64,000 nucleotides of DNA from Clostridia bacterium (GCA_009929735.1 RZZU01000005.1:1-64000); one strand, 5' to 3'; counted from the first letter of the stretch, positions 19,429 through 27,225 are shown. Numbers and translations: made by a program. Notes: generated from the sequence alone by a model not told the origin.

Positions 19429-19645
19429 ATTTTTCACCCCCTTATAATTAAAGTAAATCTAACTGTAGGGTTTTTTAGTTTATGTCTCTGAAAATATTCG
19501 TTTTAGTAAAAATTATTTCTGTATATGTCCAAGTCTATTTTTTCTTTAAAGCGGGAGTAATTTTTTCATATTTTTTGAGATTAAGGAACTAGAAGTGAGT
19601 TTCTAACGAAAGATTAAAATTAGATTGCAAAATAGTGAAAAAATA

Positions 19646-19669
19646 TGCTACGGCGTCGACGCCGTAGCA
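19646..19669. repeat. Perfect 24-bp palindrome, no loop (P1)
   Basis: The arm TGCTACGGCGTC is followed directly by its exact complement. It is GC-rich in AT-rich surroundings, not followed by a T-run on either strand, and lies in non-coding DNA upstream of the small acidic gene. Confidence 0.9.
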
Positions 19670-19776
19670 GTAGTTTTGATATGCACATGACAAAACTTCA
19701 TAAATCTTCTTAAAACTGCGTCATTTAACCTTTTGGAAACAGTCTGCCCCAGCCTTGTAATGGCAACATTAAACTC

Positions 19777-20014
19777 CAGTCACCCAAATGCCCAAGGTCA
19801 CCCTAACGTTATCCCCACAATGACAAGCATAACTACCCGTTTGGAATTTGGGTGACTGAAGATGAAACTATTTTTATAACTTGAGATAAATAATTTATTA
19901 AATTTCCCCCAGATTTGAAAATAATTTATATGTCACCCACCCAAAATCCAAGGTCGTCCAAAGTTTGTTAAATCAACATAATAAGGGTGTCCCTCTTGGA
20001 ATTTGGGTGACTGG
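19777..20014. repeat. Two inverted-repeat units with a shared 18-bp half
   Basis: Unit one runs from CAGTCACCCAAAT (19777-19789) to ATTTGGGTGACTG (19846-19858), a 13-bp inverted repeat. Unit two runs from TGTCACCCACCCAAAAT (19931) to 20014. The 18-mer TTGGAATTTGGGTGACTG occurs at 19841 and again at 19996. They lie in the non-coding stretch between the primpol gene and the small acidic gene and may be binding sites for an element-encoded regulator or the replication machinery. Confidence 0.65.
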
Positions 20015-20086
20015 ATGTAAACGCATGAGTTGCAACATTTTCTTAACACTTTTCCAAACATTGTTATGGTAAGGTTGCCGCAGTTA

Positions 20087-20120
20087 GTAATACCCCCGGC
20101 GGATCCGCCGGGGGTATTAC
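20087..20120. repeat. Perfect 34-bp palindrome, no loop (P2)
   Basis: The arm GTAATACCCCCGGCGGA is followed directly by its exact complement, centred on GGATCC. It begins 3 bp beyond the primpol stop codon. No T-run follows it on the minus strand, so it is not a standard terminator, although an RNA hairpin there could block exonucleases. Confidence 0.92.
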
Positions 20121-20122
20121 GC

Positions 20123-23023
20123 TTAACGCCATATATCAGCAGCCTTGACAAGAAGTTCCTGATTTGGTTTATTTGCAGTAAGATTATCATAGAGATAGCC
20201 TGCCTTTGTATTGAAATCCTTTGCTATCAATGGCATTAGACTTTGACGAATACACCATTCTGTGTAAACAGTGTACTGATTAAAAAGATTGTCCTTGTAG
20301 GTAGTGCTTACAACATTTTCTGAAAACCAACCCACAGACCTTTGATAATAAGTCTTTTTTAAAATATCATAACTCAACTCACTATTTTCACCTTCCAACA
20401 GTCTACTTTTATCCTTAGCAAACTGTTGAGGGGTTTTTTCTTTCATATGAGAATACAAATAACCTAGTTCAGACAAGCGGCAACGAATAAAATATTCAGT
20501 ACCACTCTTTTTCCTATCTACATAGGAGGACATCTCACTATAAAACTTATTCCTTATCATGGTGTGAAAACCATTATCTTTGCACCAATTCTGGTAGGTT
20601 TCAAATATCTTTGTCGTAGCAACTCTATCTGTATCAATTTCATTGATACTCAAACAATCACTAATGAACTGTTCCGTTACCGTCATTTCTGTCTTATACT
20701 GCTCCTTTGCTTCTAGCATAGCCTGACATTCAATGATTTCACCTTCTTCAATTACAAGTTGTAACCCTTCAAGCAGTCTATTGAAAATACCAGATTTTTC
20801 TTCATTCAACTTTTTTTGAAGGTTCTTGTCTTTGTTCGTTATAACCTGTGTAAATGGAAAAACTTTCAATCTCCCCCACATAGCCTCATCATTTTGGATG
20901 GCTGGTTTGTAATTACTATCAATAAAAATCAATCCGATAATAGAAAAGGTAATCATTTTCTTATCATAAAGATTTCTGGTACTGATAATGGTATTACCAG
21001 TCATTGCCTTAATTTTTGCACTATCAAGCCTAGCATCTTGTGCTACTTCTGACGTGCTGATTAAAAGGGTGTCTCTTAGTTCAAGAAGTTCAGGTCCAAC
21101 GTTGCTTTTCTGATTATGACTACGCATCAAAACAGAATTGTCAATGCTTGTACCATACTCACCTAAAACTGAATTCACACAATTTATCAGTGTGGTTTTT
21201 CCCGTATCTTTTTCACCAATTAAAAGCATAAGGGCTTTTTTAGCAGGCAACTGCTCTTTTGCCAAACATAGCCCAAACGCTTTTAACATCTCTTTTCTAA
21301 CTTCTTCGTCAGGAAAAAGGGTTTCAAGCATACTATCAAAGGTAGGACAGGTGGCTAACGGGTCATAAGAGCAACCCATTATCTTATGCAGTCTATATTC
21401 TGTGCTATGGGGTATCAACTCCTTAGTGTTAAGGTCAAATACACCATTTTCAAGGTTGATATATAGACTTTCTTGATAATCTGTTAAATCCGTAGTCAAA
21501 TACATACCTTTTAACTTCTTAAAAATATCCGCACAATTTTTAATGGTGACCATACTGCTGCATCTATTAAAATATTCAAGCGCTCTTAATTCTAAAATAT
21601 CCTTCTGTGTTACATCCTTTTTTCCATCCTTTTTAATGACAGTATCCCCGTCAGATTCCATGACCTCATTCACTATCCACATAAAGACACTATGCTCAAC
21701 CATAGCCAGCACTTCTGTAATAAAGTGGTATAGAACGTTTTCATCAACCATTTCATATTTTTGGCCATTCCACTTAAAGAAACTGTTCATTTTGTTGCTG
21801 AAAATGAGTTGGTCACCTAAAACCCTTCGTACAATCTGAGTGTTTCCATTGACATTTAAATCATAGGTATAAAGATACTCAATATAAAGAACATTGCTGA
21901 AACGGTATTTACTTATGTAGGATAATAACCTCCCCTTTAAAGCAGGACTATCAATTGCACCATTTTCAATTTTTGTCTTGATATCTTCAAAATCTGGTGT
22001 CCAAAGTTCATTGTCTATAACCATTATTTCATCAGGTGTTCTAGCGGCAACTCTATCAGATTTCGGAGTATAAACAGCAGTACAAGTAGAACTTGCCGTC
22101 TGTATATCCTTTTTAATATCACTTTCAAACTTTGTCCATTTTCCCCCTTGACCATAAGCCTGAAAACAAGGACTTTGTTTGAATAACCTTTCAACCTGAT
22201 CAGGATGATTACTTGTATAAAAGGTAAGTTTTCTAATCAAAGCAAAGTCAGCATAATGCTGTTGAGTATATTTTTGCTGTCCTTCTTTGTCTACAACCTT
22301 ATCCCACTGACCCTCCCATAAAAGTCTAAATTTTTCATTTTGAAGTGCAACCTTCAAAACTTCTTCATCCTTGTATTTTTCTGTATCTATAACACCTTTT
22401 AAGGGTCTATCCAATAAATCAGCATCCGCAGGAGATTTCTTCTCAAAATAGTTTTTATGCAGATTTCTTAACGAACCAACCACTTTTTCACTGCAGTCAA
22501 TGTCAAAATTATTTATCCTATGACCTGTCATTGTAATAAATCTTTTAACCCCGTATATTTCAACGGGAGCAATTTTAGAGGCTCCCACCTTTAAATCTTC
22601 TTCTAAAGAACCCGTAGCCAAAAGGTGAACCCCTTCACCCGATAGACTTTTCTCTTGATAGGTTTGAATATGGGCTACTGCTCTACACATAGATTCAAAA
22701 TGCTTTCTTAACTTCTCTTTTTCTTCTTCTGTTTCCAACTTTTCTGTATGACAATCAAGGTCGACAAAAATCAAATTTGCCGCTGGAGTCATTGCAAAAC
22801 CTATTGCTACACACAAAGCAGCCTCAACTGCTTTAGCAGCCTGCTCAAAACTGCCCCAAGTTGAAGGGTCTGAAATACTGGCCCATCTGCCGTCACCTTC
22901 AACTTTGGGGTCTATGGGTACCTTTTTACCTTCAGGGGAAATTGTAATTCCCACCCAATTATTAAATTCCCTCAATTTTTGGGGGATATTCTCTTTTATT
23001 AACTTTAGCACTACACAAAACAC
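20123..23023 (-). CDS. Primase-polymerase / superfamily 3 helicase replication protein
   Basis: A 966-residue replication protein. The N-terminal third looks like an archaeo-eukaryotic primase-polymerase: FVDLDCH at about residue 88 (metal-binding acids), SLSGEGVHLLAT, and VEIYGVKRFITMTGH. The centre and C-terminus match D5/P4-type helicases (DUF5906-like), with Walker A IGEKDTGKTT near residue 605, then LLELRDTLLISTSE (Walker B) and the arginine-finger region. Such fusions drive replication of phages, satellites and plasmids, so the element probably replicates after excision. The listed start is a GTG. Another GTG at 23011 has better spacing to AGGTG. Confidence 0.88.
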   Translation of the reverse strand: MFCVVLKLIKENIPQKLREFNNWVGITISPEGKKVPIDPKVEGDGRWASISDPSTWGSFEQAAKAVEAALCVAIGFAMTPAANLIFVDLDCHTEKLETEEEKEKLRKHFESMCRAVAHIQTYQEKSLSGEGVHLLATGSLEEDLKVGASKIAPVEIYGVKRFITMTGHRINNFDIDCSEKVVGSLRNLHKNYFEKKSPADADLLDRPLKGVIDTEKYKDEEVLKVALQNEKFRLLWEGQWDKVVDKEGQQKYTQQHYADFALIRKLTFYTSNHPDQVERLFKQSPCFQAYGQGGKWTKFESDIKKDIQTASSTCTAVYTPKSDRVAARTPDEIMVIDNELWTPDFEDIKTKIENGAIDSPALKGRLLSYISKYRFSNVLYIEYLYTYDLNVNGNTQIVRRVLGDQLIFSNKMNSFFKWNGQKYEMVDENVLYHFITEVLAMVEHSVFMWIVNEVMESDGDTVIKKDGKKDVTQKDILELRALEYFNRCSSMVTIKNCADIFKKLKGMYLTTDLTDYQESLYINLENGVFDLNTKELIPHSTEYRLHKIMGCSYDPLATCPTFDSMLETLFPDEEVRKEMLKAFGLCLAKEQLPAKKALMLLIGEKDTGKTTLINCVNSVLGEYGTSIDNSVLMRSHNQKSNVGPELLELRDTLLISTSEVAQDARLDSAKIKAMTGNTIISTRNLYDKKMITFSIIGLIFIDSNYKPAIQNDEAMWGRLKVFPFTQVITNKDKNLQKKLNEEKSGIFNRLLEGLQLVIEEGEIIECQAMLEAKEQYKTEMTVTEQFISDCLSINEIDTDRVATTKIFETYQNWCKDNGFHTMIRNKFYSEMSSYVDRKKSGTEYFIRCRLSELGYLYSHMKEKTPQQFAKDKSRLLEGENSELSYDILKKTYYQRSVGWFSENVVSTTYKDNLFNQYTVYTEWCIRQSLMPLIAKDFNTKAGYLYDNLTANKPNQELLVKAADIWR

Positions 23024-23061
23024 CTATCTTTCTATTTAAAAACCTTATAATTTCAACGTTA

Positions 23062-23315
23062 AATACCAACTTCCCAAATTGGTATTTTTATTTAGAAAAA
23101 AATAAAATTAAATATGGATATCTGAATTTAGCATATTAATATATTCATCATGTAAGATTTTTCAGAATCAACTTCCCAAAATCCCAAATCGAATTAATCT
23201 CTAAACTACAACAATATAACGGGGTAGCATTTGGGGTTTGGGAAGTTGCCATTTAAGCCAGCAACGGCAAGGGAAACAGGGTGGATGCCCTAAGCAACTT
23301 CCCATCAACTTCCTA
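23062..23315. repeat. CAACTTCCCAAA repeats ahead of the primpol gene
   Basis: The word CAACTTCCCA(AA) occurs near 23067, 23169 and 23295, with a variant at 23306, and the inverted form TTTGGGAAGTTG at 23237-23248. The 23169 and 23237 copies form a 12-bp inverted repeat 56 bp apart. The first copy sits within a hairpin AATACCAA/TTGGTATT. The layout mirrors the repeat units at 19777-20014. This is the upstream region of the replication gene, so an operator or origin role is plausible. Confidence 0.6.
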
Positions 23316-23323
23316 AACTGCAT

Positions 23324-23752
23324 TTATCCTTGAAATACTCTATCTGTAGCAGTTCTATCTATAAGGGAAATATACCCCATTTCATTTATAGAGATAATCC
23401 CCAAACTACCTACATAGAGGTCTGGACTCTTATGTAGAACCCCGTTTGAAAAGCAATCTGCTAAATCACGAAAACTATATTCATTTTTATTTGCTAAACC
23501 AGTAATAACCTGTGATTTCTGATTATCAAACAGTACCTCTACCGTTAATTTGTAGAAATACACACCAACACACTTAATATCTATCAGCTTCACCACATAT
23601 TTACCTGCAGGAACGTTATGCCCCCTGTCAAAGTAATAAGTTTTATTTGTGACTGCGGCAGTGTAGGTGACTACAAATTCACCTTTAGGTTTACCTTGAT
23701 TTTCTGCACCTCTATTTAATTCTTCTATTAAATTAACATCAACTTTTCTCAT
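23324..23752 (-). CDS. Protein of unknown function
   Basis: A 142-residue soluble protein with alternating beta strands (GEFVVTYTAAV, GKYVVKLIDIK, YFYKLTVEVLF), suggesting a beta-rich fold such as a single-strand DNA-binding or accessory replication protein. That idea rests only on position, directly upstream of the primpol gene on the same strand. No motif is recognised. It may be the first gene of the replication operon. Confidence 0.65.
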   Translation of the reverse strand: MRKVDVNLIEELNRGAENQGKPKGEFVVTYTAAVTNKTYYFDRGHNVPAGKYVVKLIDIKCVGVYFYKLTVEVLFDNQKSQVITGLANKNEYSFRDLADCFSNGVLHKSPDLYVGSLGIISINEMGYISLIDRTATDRVFQG

Positions 23753-23782
23753 ATATATATCAAATCCTCACTTTCTTTATCA

Positions 23783-23803
23783 GCGGGCGGCATCGCCGCC
23801 CGC
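23783..23803. repeat. GC-rich hairpin, 9-bp arms (P3)
   Basis: GCGGGCGGC and GCCGCCCGC flank the loop ATC. On the plus strand it is followed by TACTTTTTT, so it could terminate plus-strand transcription, though no plus-strand gene precedes it. It is 16 bp from the larger palindrome at 23819. Confidence 0.8.
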
Positions 23804-23818
23804 ATACTTTTTTCTTTC

Positions 23819-23850
23819 GTGAGTGTGTCGCTGATCAGCGACACACTCAC
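23819..23850. repeat. Perfect 32-bp palindrome, no loop (P4)
   Basis: The arm GTGAGTGTGTCGCTGA is followed directly by its complement, centred on TGATCA. It is non-coding, between the 142-residue gene and the next gene down. Confidence 0.92.
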
Positions 23851-23938
23851 ACTTACACACTTTTGTTCTCAAATCTATGTCAAAGCACTGCCCAAACGGA
23901 GGTTTATTGCTGCCTGTGCTTTTCTCTCAAATTTAAAT

Positions 23939-24223
23939 TTAATATCTCTCTGCCAAAGCCTGTTTTGCCTTTTTCAAAGTTTCATCTTCTTCAAAATAAG
24001 TTTCTACTATCGCTTGTAAATCTTCTTTGTCCTCTAAAGTGTAATCTTCCACAATAAAAGTATCAAACCAAATCATTTTCCCTACACCTTGATAACCTGT
24101 ATAAAATGTTAATTGTATTGTGTAGTCACACAAATTTGGTACTGCTTCACCAATCACAGCCAAAATGAAAATTTGCTCTTTTGGAAAATCTGTTGCAAAA
24201 TAAAGACTATTTTTCTTTATCAT
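23939..24223 (-). CDS. Small protein of unknown function
   Basis: A 94-residue protein with a charged, helical C-terminus (EEDETLKKAKQALAERY). The ATG at 24223 is preceded by AGGAGGAGCC, which sets the start. Upstream in-frame ATGs would read through the tRNA-like hairpin and lack a ribosome site. Its leader carries a tRNA-like acceptor/T-arm fold. Confidence 0.6.
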   Translation of the reverse strand: MIKKNSLYFATDFPKEQIFILAVIGEAVPNLCDYTIQLTFYTGYQGVGKMIWFDTFIVEDYTLEDKEDLQAIVETYFEEDETLKKAKQALAERY

Positions 24224-24264
24224 AAGGCTCCTCCTTTCTCTATTTTTATAACCCCTTAGGGTAT

Positions 24265-24311
24265 GGTAGTGGTGGGAATCGAACCCGCTCATAACAACCA
24301 CTTTCACTACC
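24265..24311 (-). ncRNA. tRNA-like acceptor/T-arm minihelix in a gene leader (copy 1)
   Basis: On the minus strand GGTAGTG pairs with CACTACC (seven pairs, as in a tRNA acceptor). Just inside the 3' strand sits a T-arm-like GCGGG-TTCGATT-CCCAC with one mismatch. Only 16 nt join the 5' strand to the T-arm, so no D or anticodon arm is possible. A hairpin ACCC/GGGT and then the AGGAGG ribosome site of the 94-residue gene follow. The second copy has the same layout. Confidence 0.6.
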
Positions 24312-24322
24312 TGTATGTCTGC

Positions 24323-24649
24323 CTACTGCTTGTCTGCAGTAGGCTTAGAAGATGTATCTTTTTCTAACAAAGTCCTTATGACCTTGGCATTTGTTTTTGT
24401 ACCATCTCTGTATACAGACTTATATACATAATAATTTTTGCAGGAGATTTCCACAGAGAAATCAACCTCATATTCAATCCCGTCAACCATAGTTGTGTAG
24501 CTCATGCTGTCTCTTTCCTCTAGGTATCTTCTCTTTGCAGCGTTACCCTTGACAGTCCAAAAATAGGAATTTGCGTAATAATCACATAGTCCTAAAAATC
24601 TTTCAAAGTTCTCCCGTTGCTCTACACTCAATACAATAATTTTCTTCAT
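24323..24649 (-). CDS. Small protein of unknown function
   Basis: A 108-residue charged protein with no recognised domain. The start at 24649 follows GGAGG by 11 bases. An ATG six codons upstream overlaps that site and is rejected. The stop codon lies inside a hairpin (GCCTACTGC / GCAGTAGGC, 24321-24344). Its leader carries a tRNA-like minihelix. Confidence 0.6.
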   Translation of the reverse strand: MKKIIVLSVEQRENFERFLGLCDYYANSYFWTVKGNAAKRRYLEERDSMSYTTMVDGIEYEVDFSVEISCKNYYVYKSVYRDGTKTNAKVIRTLLEKDTSSKPTADKQ

Positions 24650-24702
24650 AATGTAAAATTCCTCCATTTATATTTTTATTGCCTTTATTTGAAAAGGCTT
24701 AC

Positions 24703-24750
24703 GATAGTGGTGGGAATCGAACCCACTCTTAACAACCAACTTGTACTACC
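24703..24750 (-). ncRNA. tRNA-like acceptor/T-arm minihelix in a gene leader (copy 2)
   Basis: GGTAGTA (5') faces CACTATC (3') with six of seven pairs including a wobble, and encloses a perfect T-arm GTGGG-TTCGATT-CCCAC. That T-arm is identical to the one in the element's own tRNA-Thr at 30191-30262. A 6-bp hairpin (GCCTTT/AAAGGC) and the ribosome site of the 108-residue gene follow, as in copy 1. Confidence 0.62.
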
Positions 24751-25061
24751 TATAAATGTAGAAGCAACTGCCCTCGTATCTGTCCAAAATTTCTTAAACA
24801 GTCAAAATCCTTTCGTATATGTCCATACATCTTTTTTCTCAACCAATTCAAAAATATTTTCATTGACAATCAGAAACATTTCTTTTATAATTAAATATTA
24901 ATCGTTTTTCACATCTTGTGTGTATTAATATAACGCATATGTCTTGGCTTGTCTAATAGCCTAATCAAATTCTAATCAAACTGTAATATTACTGTAATAT
25001 TACCCTCAAACATTAATTACGGATTACTATCACTCGTCATGTTACGTTTTTGGACATAATT
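24751..25061. other. AT-rich intergenic stretch
   Basis: I see no gene in this roughly 300 bp. The words GTATATGTCCA (24813) and TGGACAT (25051, 25132) recur here and near 19513, so weak binding sites are possible. Confidence 0.35.
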
Positions 25062-25145
25062 TATAAAACTTCTTACACTTTCTATAAAAGTAAAGACAGT
25101 GCTTATAAAAAGATAGACAGTTTTTATAAAATATGGACATCACCC
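25062..25145. repeat. Four 21-bp iteron-like direct repeats
   Basis: Four consecutive 21-bp units each begin TATAAAA. The middle two are TATAAAAGTAAAGACAGTGC(T) and TATAAAAAGATAGACAGTTT(T), and the outer two are more divergent. Read on the minus strand they would encode FYKxCxx heptads, but no start with a ribosome site precedes them. Their size and spacing resemble Rep-binding iterons. Confidence 0.6.
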
Positions 25146-25202
25146 CTAAACCTGCTCCAGTTAATGGGTAGGTAGCAGTAAAGATTTTTAAATTCGCATC
25201 TA

Positions 25203-25236
25203 AATATGCCGTCAGCGGATCCGCTGACGGCATATT
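25203..25236. repeat. Perfect 34-bp palindrome, no loop (P5)
   Basis: The arm AATATGCCGTCAGCGGA is followed directly by its complement, centred on GGATCC like P2 but otherwise unrelated in sequence. It lies 58 bp from the iteron-like repeats. Confidence 0.92.
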
Positions 25237-25434
25237 CTAAAATTAATCTGCTTATAAACTGAAATCCAAAAATCACCATCCAAAACTCATTTTTTGAGAA
25301 ATCCTTTTAAAACCTTGTAATTTCAACAAGAACAATAAGTGTTCATTTTATGATATGGGTAGCAGTAGTTCAACCTATACCCCACAAACATTCTGCGTTA
25401 TCTTCCCCGATAGATTTTTTAAGATTTTCACCAT

Positions 25435-25475
25435 CAAAAAAATCTGCTACCACCATTTAGTAGTAACAGATTTTT
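25435..25475 (-). terminator. Terminator of the SprT-like gene
   Basis: On the minus strand AAAAATCTG...CAGATTTTTTT forms a stem, with CTAC/GTAG inside, ending in a T-run, 16 bp after the stop codon at 25491. Confidence 0.75.
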
Positions 25476-25490
25476 ATAATCAAATTTTCT

Positions 25491-26129
25491 TCATTTTTCT
25501 TCTACAATCATTTGCACCTGACAGTCCAAACAGGCTATATTTACAACCTTTGTAGCCCTCACACTGCATCCACAGATAGGACAGATATACTTTCTTGTAG
25601 ATGACTTCTTTTTACCCGCATCTGCTCCACCTGCCCCGCCAGGGGCATTGTCAGAGCCATTAGAAGAAGTTACCCCACCATTTCTAGCCAAATTTACATT
25701 TTGCCATCCCATACTGTTGATTAAATCCATCAACATTAAAGACGGATGTGTAATACTAAAACCTATTCTACTATCATAATCCAATATTAGTCCCCGCAGT
25801 TCTGCCTGCTCCTTAAATCTCTTGTTATGATAGACACCTCCTCTGGATGTGTCCTTAATGCCTCTCATATCACAGTAATGATGTACCATCTCATGGACTA
25901 AGGTAGCAATAACATTGCCAATAGGTCTATTCAACGTTTCTGCTGCTATGTTGATTTCTCTATACCCTCGCTGTTCTTCTTTCCAAGCATCCCAAGTTGT
26001 GTAGTGCCCATAACACTTAGGGCTACTCTGTACTGTTATCACAACTTTTGAAAGTTCACCTTCAAAAAATGTTTCATTTAGAACATCATAGGCTTGCTCT
26101 AAAAATGCTGTAATTTCACTAACTAACAT
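25491..26129 (-). CDS. SprT-like zinc metalloprotease-domain protein
   Basis: A 212-residue protein with the SprT/Spartan layout: catalytic HEMVH at residues 79-83, a third ligand probably in the VYHNKRF region, and a C-terminal zinc ribbon CPICGC...CLDCQ near residues 185-205, after a Gly/Ala-rich linker. Eukaryotic SPRTN proteases digest DNA-protein crosslinks, and SprT-like genes are frequent on phages and integrative elements, where their role is unproven. A role in clearing proteins from element DNA is inference. Confidence 0.85.
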   Translation of the reverse strand: MLVSEITAFLEQAYDVLNETFFEGELSKVVITVQSSPKCYGHYTTWDAWKEEQRGYREINIAAETLNRPIGNVIATLVHEMVHHYCDMRGIKDTSRGGVYHNKRFKEQAELRGLILDYDSRIGFSITHPSLMLMDLINSMGWQNVNLARNGGVTSSNGSDNAPGGAGGADAGKKKSSTRKYICPICGCSVRATKVVNIACLDCQVQMIVEEK

Positions 26130-26226
26130 AAAAAAACCTCCTTTGATTTCTGTATATCAAAGGTAGATTTTTTTGTCCAAGATGGATTTGTGTATGCCCA
26201 CTATTTATTCTTTTCAGTAAAATAAA

Positions 26227-26250
26227 GAAGGTTGCGCATGCGCAACCTTC
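26227..26250. repeat. Perfect 24-bp palindrome, no loop (P6)
   Basis: The arm GAAGGTTGCGCA is followed directly by its complement, centred on GCATGC. It is non-coding, between the SprT-like gene start and a truncated SLH-protein fragment. Confidence 0.9.
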
Positions 26251-26289
26251 GCCGTTAATGGTGGTAGTAAACTTTACATTTACATGGAT

Positions 26290-26478
26290 TAAGCAACTGG
26301 ACCTAACCAATACCAAATTTCATCGGTAGTGTCATATTCATACCAAGTATTTCGGATTTCACCATTATAACTGCCTTTTCCTACTGGATGAGTGTTAGCA
26401 CAGATGGTATTCCACTACCTGTATGAATTTCACCTGTTATAGAATCTTTGGCAAAAGGTCTACCATCGAACCAAGAAA
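26290..26478 (-). pseudogene. Truncated, frameshifted copy of the SLH protein C-terminal domain
   Basis: The minus strand reads SWFDGRPFAKDSITGEIHTG, then shifts frame, then NTICANTHPVGKG...GEIRNTWYEYDTTDEIWYWLGPVA and a stop. It matches the last 60 residues of the gene at 27257-28438. Relative to that gene about four bases are missing where TEWNTI should be. There is no start or upstream domain, so this is a decaying partial duplication. Its 5' end is now replaced by the promoter region of the plus-strand gene at 26571. Confidence 0.85.
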
Positions 26479-26508
26479 GTTTACCCGCTTCAATTACTCA
26501 TTTCAATC

Positions 26509-26537
26509 TGGACTTATTATTTAATTTTTGGTATAAT
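26509..26537 (+). promoter_or_regulatory. Sigma-A promoter of the small plus-strand gene
   Basis: TGGACT and TATAAT are separated by 17 bp, 33 bp upstream of the ATG at 26571. It is the only clear plus-strand promoter seen in the element. Confidence 0.65.
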
Positions 26538-26570
26538 CTGCATAAACCTACAATGAAAGGGATGTTTAAA

Positions 26571-26750
26571 ATGGGATATGCAAGAGATATGATTAACCAA
26601 AATGATAATCAGGCTTTGATTGAAAACCAAAACAAACTTAAGCAAGAACTTAAAGAACACCAAAATTCAGACAAGTGTACAGGTGAAAATTGTTCTGAAT
26701 GTAGCAGGCTTCAAATGGCTATTGACGCTGCTGAACCAACACTTCCATAA
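26571..26750 (+). CDS. Small cysteine-containing protein of unknown function
   Basis: A 59-residue charged helical protein with three cysteines close together (KCTGENCSECS), which could hold a metal. AAAGGG precedes the ATG by about nine bases, and an upstream TGGACT-17-TATAAT promoter supports expression. It is the only plus-strand gene in the element and overlaps the 3' end of the convergent 168-residue gene by 32 bp. Small proteins with this NQALxExQxKLKxEL pattern may be common in Clostridia. I do not know a function. Confidence 0.65.
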   Translation: MGYARDMINQNDNQALIENQNKLKQELKEHQNSDKCTGENCSECSRLQMAIDAAEPTLP

Positions 26751-27225
26751 AATAAGCCTTACCCGCTTCTTTTATAGCATCTATATTAGGAACTTCACCT
26801 AAAGCCAACAAGAAAGGTTTTAATTCTTGCCAAACAACAAGGTTAAAACCTTGCTCTATTTCTGCATAAGCATTGGATTGACCATAAATCCAAGGTTCAC
26901 CATGAGGTATACCCAAATAATCTTCTATCCAAAAATGACTTAAATATAAACTATCATCCAAAGGCTTTGACCAACCATAAATTAAAGTTTTACATAAATA
27001 CTCTGACACCCAACCTTTTAAGATAACATCATTATTACACTCGTTACGCATAAGAGGAAATAAATTATTACAGAGAAAACAGCATTTTACCCAACGCATG
27101 GAATCTGAATTGACACCTTTTGGATTACAAGGAGTCCATAATTCATCTACTAACTTTTTAAAATCTTCATTACCAAAGTTTAAATCTACAGGATAATCAC
27201 CTATTTGATTGTTATTTACTAACAT
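26719..27225 (-). CDS. Protein of unknown function (168 aa)
   Basis: A soluble Trp-rich protein (LVDELWTPCNPKG, KCCFLCNNLFP, YLSHFWIEDYLG, GEPWIYGQ) with no signal peptide. The pattern loosely recalls small immunity-type proteins but I cannot place it. It is encoded 31 bp downstream of the SLH gene on the same strand, so the two may be co-transcribed. Confidence 0.6.
   Translation of the reverse strand: MLVNNNQIGDYPVDLNFGNEDFKKLVDELWTPCNPKGVNSDSMRWVKCCFLCNNLFPLMRNECNNDVILKGWVSEYLCKTLIYGWSKPLDDSLYLSHFWIEDYLGIPHGEPWIYGQSNAYAEIEQGFNLVVWQELKPFLLALGEVPNIDAIKEAGKAYFMEVLVQQRQ

Noticed and set aside
24265..24750. Two full tRNA genes, suggested by the TTCGATT T-loops
   Set aside because: Only 16-17 nt separate the 5' acceptor strand from the T-arm, so there is no D-arm or anticodon arm. 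They are kept as tRNA-like minihelices only.
25042..25233. Small minus-strand protein with FYKxCxx heptads
   Set aside because: No ribosome site, and the frame begins inside a perfect palindrome. The repeat is better explained as iteron-like DNA.
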